DNA of 16,915 bases. It comes from Acholeplasmatales bacterium (GTDB lineage: Bacteria; Bacillota_I; Bacilli_A; Acholeplasmatales; Anaeroplasmataceae). A model generated the notes under the pieces. It was given only the letters and a program-made list of their open reading frames with translations. It made no database searches and was not told the origin of the DNA. This document shows, piece after piece, positions 13,380 to 16,915 of this stretch. Every line of letters starts with the position of its first letter. Within the stretch, counting starts at the first letter, position 1. The stretch spans positions 1 to 16,915 of the forward strand of contig JAFPIE010000168.1 of NCBI GenBank assembly GCA_017388605.1. The letters are read 5' to 3'. Position numbers and translations under genes: made by a program.

Positions 13380-13953
13380 AATCGTCTAAAACACCGGTTT
13401 GTGATAAATATTCTAAATATTCCTCATGTGGTAATATTTCCATATTTTTTACCTTAAATAGATTATTTTCCTTAGCGATATATACTCTATTTTGACAATC
13501 GATATCTGGCGTATCTAAATAGACATCAATCATTTTAACATAATTATCAATTAAATATTTTACTCTTGCGTGGCCATCAAGCAATACGTATTCATCATCT
13601 AGAATGGTAACAGGTACAACGAGCCTTTCATTTTCTAAATGCTTTTCAATGGCATTATATTTCTCCTCATCAATAAAGAATTTGGATGGCTGTAATATAT
13701 CTACTGGTAGCTTAAAGGTATATATATCATCAAATGCTAAATAGAAGCTTCTATCGGAATTATAAAAGCGTACAATGTGCTTGTTATATTTTCTAAATGC
13801 ACCAATGGCATCCTTGATATGTAAGATATTATCATAAATGACTCTTGCTTGATCGTCATGAATTTCAAATTCATAATGATATTTTTTATCGTTATCTACA
13901 ATGGTAAAGCAATTTCCTAAGGCCTTATTATCGAATGTATAAAAGGAATCCAT
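13378..13953 (-). CDS. Protein with ParB/sulfiredoxin-like domain, unknown function
   Basis: This protein of 191 residues is not a recognised named gene. Residues 81-147 follow the ParB/Srx-fold pattern: KLPVDILQPSKFFIDEEKY, then VVPVTILDDEYVLLDGHAR, then the end strand MIDVYLDT. The motif LLDGHAR (124-130) corresponds to the DGxxR nucleotide-binding region of ParB-like proteins and of serine kinase SerK; the cysteine of sulfiredoxin is absent. The N-terminal 80 residues are of unknown type and no helix-turn-helix follows, so it is not a chromosome-partition ParB. I chose ATG at 13953 because a good promoter (13992-14020) would start mRNA near 13985, leaving only about ten bases before the alternative GTG at 13974, which would add seven residues. 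It is a single-gene unit, convergent to obg and divergent from the Lrp-type gene. Confidence 0.85.
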   Translation of the reverse strand: MDSFYTFDNKALGNCFTIVDNDKKYHYEFEIHDDQARVIYDNILHIKDAIGAFRKYNKHIVRFYNSDRSFYLAFDDIYTFKLPVDILQPSKFFIDEEKYNAIEKHLENERLVVPVTILDDEYVLLDGHARVKYLIDNYVKMIDVYLDTPDIDCQNRVYIAKENNLFKVKNMEILPHEEYLEYLSQTGVLDD

Positions 13954-13991
13954 TCTATCTCTTATTATTTTCACGTTTCATCACCAAAACC

Positions 13992-14020
13992 ATTATAAAT
14001 ATATTTTAAAAATTTCTCAA
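13992..14020 (-). promoter_or_regulatory. Promoter of the ParB-like gene
   Basis: On the minus strand, TTGAGA (14015-14020) and TATAAT (13992-13997) are separated by 17 bases. Predicted start near 13985, giving a short leader of roughly 30 bases to the ATG at 13953. Confidence 0.65.
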
Positions 14021-14044
14021 GTGAATCTAGACTTTACTATCAAT

Positions 14045-14066
14045 GAATATAATTGAAATTATATTC
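14045..14066. promoter_or_regulatory. Perfect inverted repeat over the -35 of the Lrp-type gene: candidate operator
   Basis: GAATATAATT (14045-14054) and AATTATATTC (14057-14066) are exact complements around a central GA, 22 bases in all. The repeat overlaps the -35 hexamer TTGAAA (14053-14058). A palindrome in this position before an Lrp/AsnC gene suggests an autoregulatory site. The sequence is A/T-only except for the outer G/C and the central G, so chance is less likely but not excluded. Confidence 0.55.
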
Positions 14067-14081
14067 CTAGGGTGCTATAAT
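14053..14081 (+). promoter_or_regulatory. Promoter of the Lrp-type regulator and aminotransferase operon
   Basis: TTGAAA (14053-14058), a 17-base spacer and TATAAT (14076-14081) preceded by TGC, an extended -10. It lies 32 bases before the ATG, which has AAAGGA about eight bases upstream. The -35 lies inside the inverted repeat at 14045-14066. Confidence 0.78.
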
Positions 14082-14112
14082 AAAAGAAATATTTTTTGAA
14101 AGGATAGACTTT

Positions 14113-14607
14113 ATGAACGATTTAATGAGAGAAAAAATTTTAAGAAATCTTGAAACAAATAGCCGTATTGACCTTCATGATTTAGCCATTATGATGGGAG
14201 TTAGTGAGGCTGAGGTCGCGAATGAAGTCGCCCAAATGGAGGATGAGCATATCATTTGTGGATATACAACCCTAATCAATTGGGATAATACCTCTAAGGA
14301 GGTTGTAACTGCCTTAATTGAGGTAAAGGTTACCCCACAAAGAGGAATTGGCTTTGATTCTATCGCAGAAAGAATCGCAAAATTCCCAGAGGTTACAAGT
14401 GTTTATTTAATGAGTGGTGGATTTGACTTCGCTGTATTCATTGAGGGTAAATCCATGAAGGAGGTAGCAAGATTTGTCTTTGACAAGCTTTCTACCCTAG
14501 ATTACATCCTATCTAGTGCTACTCACTTCGTATTAAAGAAGTATAAGGATCATGGTGTAGATCTTTTCGAGGAGAAGAAGGATGAGCGTATGCTGGTGAG
14601 TGCATAA
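14113..14607 (+). CDS. Lrp/AsnC-family transcriptional regulator
   Basis: This 164-residue DNA-binding protein senses an amino acid. Residues 1-57 form the winged helix-turn-helix (REKILRNLETNSRIDLHDLA, then MMGVSEAEVANEVAQMEDE). A beta hinge at GYTTLINW leads to the effector and oligomerisation (RAM) domain from about 62 (VVTALIEVKVTP, VTSVYLMSGGFDFAVFIEG). The order regulator then aminotransferase, overlapping by one base (TAATG), matches alaR-alaT (yugG-yugH) of Bacillus subtilis, so it may respond to alanine and control its partner. That is inference from context. It probably binds the inverted repeat over its own promoter. The last ~15 residues (DLFEEKKDERMLVSA) form a charged tail after the domain. 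Confidence 0.93.
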   Translation: MNDLMREKILRNLETNSRIDLHDLAIMMGVSEAEVANEVAQMEDEHIICGYTTLINWDNTSKEVVTALIEVKVTPQRGIGFDSIAERIAKFPEVTSVYLMSGGFDFAVFIEGKSMKEVARFVFDKLSTLDYILSSATHFVLKKYKDHGVDLFEEKKDERMLVSA

Positions 14608-15767
14608 TGCGAGATTTCTTATCAAAAAAGGTAAAAGATTTAAAGCCAAGCGGAATCCGTAAATTCTTTGACATCGCAAAGGAAATCGAAGGCTGTATTT
14701 CCTTAGGTGTTGGTGAGCCGGATTTTGATACACCATGGCATATTAGAGAAGAGGGTATATATTCCTTAGAAAGAGGAAAGACACATTATACTTCCAATTC
14801 TGGTTTAAAGGAATTAAGAGTTGAAATTTCAAATTATTTAAAAAGAAAGAATAATTTAGATTATAGCTATTTAGATCAAATCTTAGTTACGGTTGGTGGT
14901 TCTGAGGCCATTGACTTAGCCCTTCGTGCAATGATTGAGGATGGCGATGAGGTAATTATTACAACCCCATGCTATGTATCCTACGAGCCTTGTGCGATTA
15001 TGGCTGGAGCTAAGGTTGTTAAGATTCCTTTAAAGAATGAAAATGAATTCCGCTTAACAAAAGAGGAATTAGAGGCTGCAATAACACCAAAAAGTAAAAT
15101 CCTTTTAATGAATTTCCCAAATAACCCTACGGGAGCTATTATGGAATATAAGGATTTAGAAGAAATAGCTAAGGTAGTTATTGAGCATGATTTAATTGTA
15201 ATTTCAGATGAAATCTATTCTGAATTAACCTACTTTGGTACACATAGATCCATTGCAGAGGTTCCTCTAATGCAGGAAAGAACGATTGTAATCAACGGCT
15301 TTTCAAAATCCTATGCAATGACAGGCTGGAGATTAGGCTTTGCCTGTGGACCAAAGGAAATTATAAAAGAGATGACAAAGATTCATCAATTTTGTATTAT
15401 GTGTGCTCCAATAACAAGCCAGCATGCGGCAGTTGAAGCACTAAAAAATGGGGATAATGACGTCCTTGAAATGAAGGAAGCATACGATGAAAGAAGAAGA
15501 TATCTTCTTTATCGTTTAAAGGAAATGGGCCTTCCATGCTTCACACCTAAGGGTGCATTTTACGTCTTCCCTGATATTCGTAAATTTGGTATGACAAGCG
15601 AAGAATTTAGCTTAAAGCTTTTAAAGGAGCAAAAGGTGGTTGTTGTACCTGGATCTGCATTCGGTGAATCAGGAGAGGGATTCATAAGAATTTCTTACGC
15701 CTATTCTATCGATGATTTAAAGAAGGCCTTGGCCCGAGTAGAGGAATTTATTCAAACATTAAAGTAA
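14607..15767 (+). CDS. PLP-dependent aminotransferase, class I/II (AlaT-like)
   Basis: This 386-residue cytosolic enzyme moves amino groups between amino acids and 2-oxo acids. Fold-type I marks are LGVGEPDFDTP (33-43), YTSNSGLKELR, VGGSEAIDLALRA, FPNNPTGA (170-177), SDEIY (200-204), the PLP-binding Lys234 in NGFSKSYAMTGWRLG, and the carboxylate-binding arginine in FIRISYA. It begins inside the regulator's stop codon, with GGTGAG just upstream, so the two are coupled. Similarity and context resemble B. subtilis AlaT, suggesting alanine or aspartate transamination with pyruvate or 2-oxoglutarate. Substrate specificity in this family cannot be read from motifs alone. A strong terminator follows. 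Confidence 0.93.
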   Translation: MRDFLSKKVKDLKPSGIRKFFDIAKEIEGCISLGVGEPDFDTPWHIREEGIYSLERGKTHYTSNSGLKELRVEISNYLKRKNNLDYSYLDQILVTVGGSEAIDLALRAMIEDGDEVIITTPCYVSYEPCAIMAGAKVVKIPLKNENEFRLTKEELEAAITPKSKILLMNFPNNPTGAIMEYKDLEEIAKVVIEHDLIVISDEIYSELTYFGTHRSIAEVPLMQERTIVINGFSKSYAMTGWRLGFACGPKEIIKEMTKIHQFCIMCAPITSQHAAVEALKNGDNDVLEMKEAYDERRRYLLYRLKEMGLPCFTPKGAFYVFPDIRKFGMTSEEFSLKLLKEQKVVVVPGSAFGESGEGFIRISYAYSIDDLKKALARVEEFIQTLK

Positions 15768-15772
15768 GCATT

Positions 15773-15806
15773 AAGGACTTGAAATGTTAAATTTTAAGTC
15801 CTTTTT
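15773..15806 (+). terminator. Intrinsic terminator between the aminotransferase gene and prfB
   Basis: AAGGACTTGAAAT (15773-15785) and ATTTTAAGTCCTT (15791-15803) form a 13-bp stem with one G-U pair and a GTTAA loop, followed by a short T run. No promoter is visible in the 17 bases between it and the prfB ATG. Confidence 0.88.
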
Positions 15807-15823
15807 GTTGGAAAGGATTTATT

Positions 15824-16915
15824 ATGGAAAAATATGAAATTCATAAATTCTTGGAAGAATATAAGCAAAAGCTTATGGATATGCATCAAGCATTACAAAT
15901 TGATACAAAGGAACCAAGATTAAAACAATTAAATGAAGAAATCCAAGCCCCTGAATTCTGGGGTGACCCTAAGCATGCCCAAACGGTTATTGGAGAGGCA
16001 AATGCCCTAAAGGATACAATATCTAGCTATAATAGTGCAAAAAGCCAATATAATGATATAAGAGAAATGGTCGATTTAGCCTTAGAGGATACGGATGCGA
16101 TGGCACTCCTTGAGGAATCCATTGAGGATTTAAAATCCTATATGTCTGAGCTTGAAAAGAAAGCTTTATTTAGCGGTAAATATGATTTCAATAATTGTAT
16201 TTTAGAGCTACACCCAGGCGCTGGTGGTACAGAATCTATGGATTGGGCAGATATGCTTTATAGAATGTATACAAGATTTTGTGCAAGAAAGGGATTTAAA
16301 ACCTCTGTCATTGACTTTCAAGCAGGAGATGAGGCAGGTATTAAATCGGTTACTCTATCGATTGAAGGTCCATATGCCTATGGTCTATTAAAGGCAGAGC
16401 GTGGAGTACACCGCTTAGTTCGTATTTCTCCATTTGATTCAAATGCGAGACGTCATACCTCCTTCTGTAGCTGTGAAATTGCACCACAAATTGAGGAAAC
16501 ATCCGATTTAGTGATTCCTGAGGAGGATTTAAGAATTGATACCTTCTGTTCCTCAGGTCCTGGTGGACAGGGAGTTAATACAACCTATTCTGCAGTAAGA
16601 ATTACACATAAGCCAACCGGTCTATTTGTGGCATGCCAAAAGGAGCGAAGCCAAATTCGCAATAAGGAAATTGCGATGACTCTATTAAAATCTAAGCTAT
16701 TAGAATTAGAAATTAAGAAGCAAGAGGAAGAGCTTGCTAAGGAAAAGGGAGAACAAATGGGTATTAACTTTGGTTCACAAATACGTTCCTATGTATTCTG
16801 TCCATATACCCTAGTTAAGGATCATCGTACCGACTATGAAATGGGTAACATTACTGCAGTAATGGATGGAGATATTGAAGGCTTTATGCTTGAATATTTA
16901 AAGATGAAGGCAGGT
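15824..16915 (+). CDS. prfB: Peptide chain release factor 2 (RF2), 3' end truncated by window
   Basis: RF2 recognises UAA and UGA stop codons and triggers peptide release. The 364 visible codons are nearly the full length (about 365). Marks are the HPGAGGTES block (130-138), the SPF stop-codon recognition tripeptide (202-204) in ISPFDSNARRHTSF, and the catalytic GGQ (247-249). The gene is one uninterrupted frame: at residues 22-30 it reads QALQIDTKE where most bacteria have an in-frame UGA requiring a +1 frameshift. Around GGQ it reads SGPGGQGVNTTYSAV, against SGAGGQHVNTTDSAV in Bacillus. GGAAAGG lies about nine bases before the ATG. Its promoter is not obvious, so transcription may pass through the preceding terminator. 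Confidence 0.97.
   Translation, partial: MEKYEIHKFLEEYKQKLMDMHQALQIDTKEPRLKQLNEEIQAPEFWGDPKHAQTVIGEANALKDTISSYNSAKSQYNDIREMVDLALEDTDAMALLEESIEDLKSYMSELEKKALFSGKYDFNNCILELHPGAGGTESMDWADMLYRMYTRFCARKGFKTSVIDFQAGDEAGIKSVTLSIEGPYAYGLLKAERGVHRLVRISPFDSNARRHTSFCSCEIAPQIEETSDLVIPEEDLRIDTFCSSGPGGQGVNTTYSAVRITHKPTGLFVACQKERSQIRNKEIAMTLLKSKLLELEIKKQEEELAKEKGEQMGINFGSQIRSYVFCPYTLVKDHRTDYEMGNITAVMDGDIEGFMLEYLKMKAG

Noticed and set aside
13378..13974. Chromosome-partition ParB or Spo0J
   Set aside because: No helix-turn-helix domain, no GERRxRA box, and no parA neighbour; only the fold-level motif is shared.
13953..13982. Eight-codon frame on the minus strand (MKRENNKR) ending one base before the ATG of the ParB-like gene
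   Set aside because: No Shine-Dalgarno, very short, and the predicted transcript start is almost on top of it; probably chance.

Overview
The window is a compact stretch of a low-GC (roughly one-third G+C by eye) Gram-positive-type chromosome. The genes, strong AGGAGG ribosome binding sites, TTGACA/TATAAT promoters, the rplU-prp-rpmA-obg cluster, and L27 with a cleavable N-terminal extension all point to Bacillota. Erysipelotrichia or a relative on the Mollicutes side (an RF39- or Acholeplasma-like gut lineage) is my best guess. UGA is used as a stop codon and release factor 2 is present, so this is not a UGA=Trp mycoplasma. I see no tRNA, rRNA, CRISPR array, insertion sequence or phage gene.

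Layout. Positions 1-147 are the end of an unidentified plus-strand gene, closed by a hairpin terminator that faces the terminator of a minus-strand operon. That operon (2767 down to 224) encodes the two subunits of a class I fumarate hydratase and a small malic enzyme, tightly coupled, and could take fumarate to malate to pyruvate. Divergent from it are an EpsC-type serine O-acetyltransferase and an alpha/beta-hydrolase (2886-4464). A complete spermidine/putrescine ABC transporter operon, potABCD (4720-9250), follows a structured leader and begins with a TTG codon. Next come a DUF2156-family protein and an unrecognised 162-residue protein (9464-10899). A strong promoter and an L21-type leader then drive rplU-prp-rpmA-obg (11082-13351), where Prp is the protease that trims L27. 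A minus-strand protein with a ParB/sulfiredoxin-like domain lies convergent to obg. Divergent from it is an Lrp/AsnC regulator overlapping an aminotransferase gene (14113-15767), resembling the alaR-alaT pair of Bacillus. The window ends inside prfB (RF2), which lacks the usual programmed frameshift.

No stretch longer than about 300 bases is without a gene. The larger gaps (4465-4719, 9251-9463, 10900-11081, 13975-14112) hold terminators, promoters, a ribosomal-protein leader and inverted repeats, each listed separately.

Most of the window is ordinary core metabolism and translation. The points most worth a second look are: the potA leader (TTG start, displaced Shine-Dalgarno and two hairpins); a perfect 10-bp inverted repeat overlapping the -35 of the Lrp-type gene; the ParB-like orphan; and the frameshift-free prfB with an altered sequence around its GGQ motif. 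I did not find a clear, wholly new multi-gene system.
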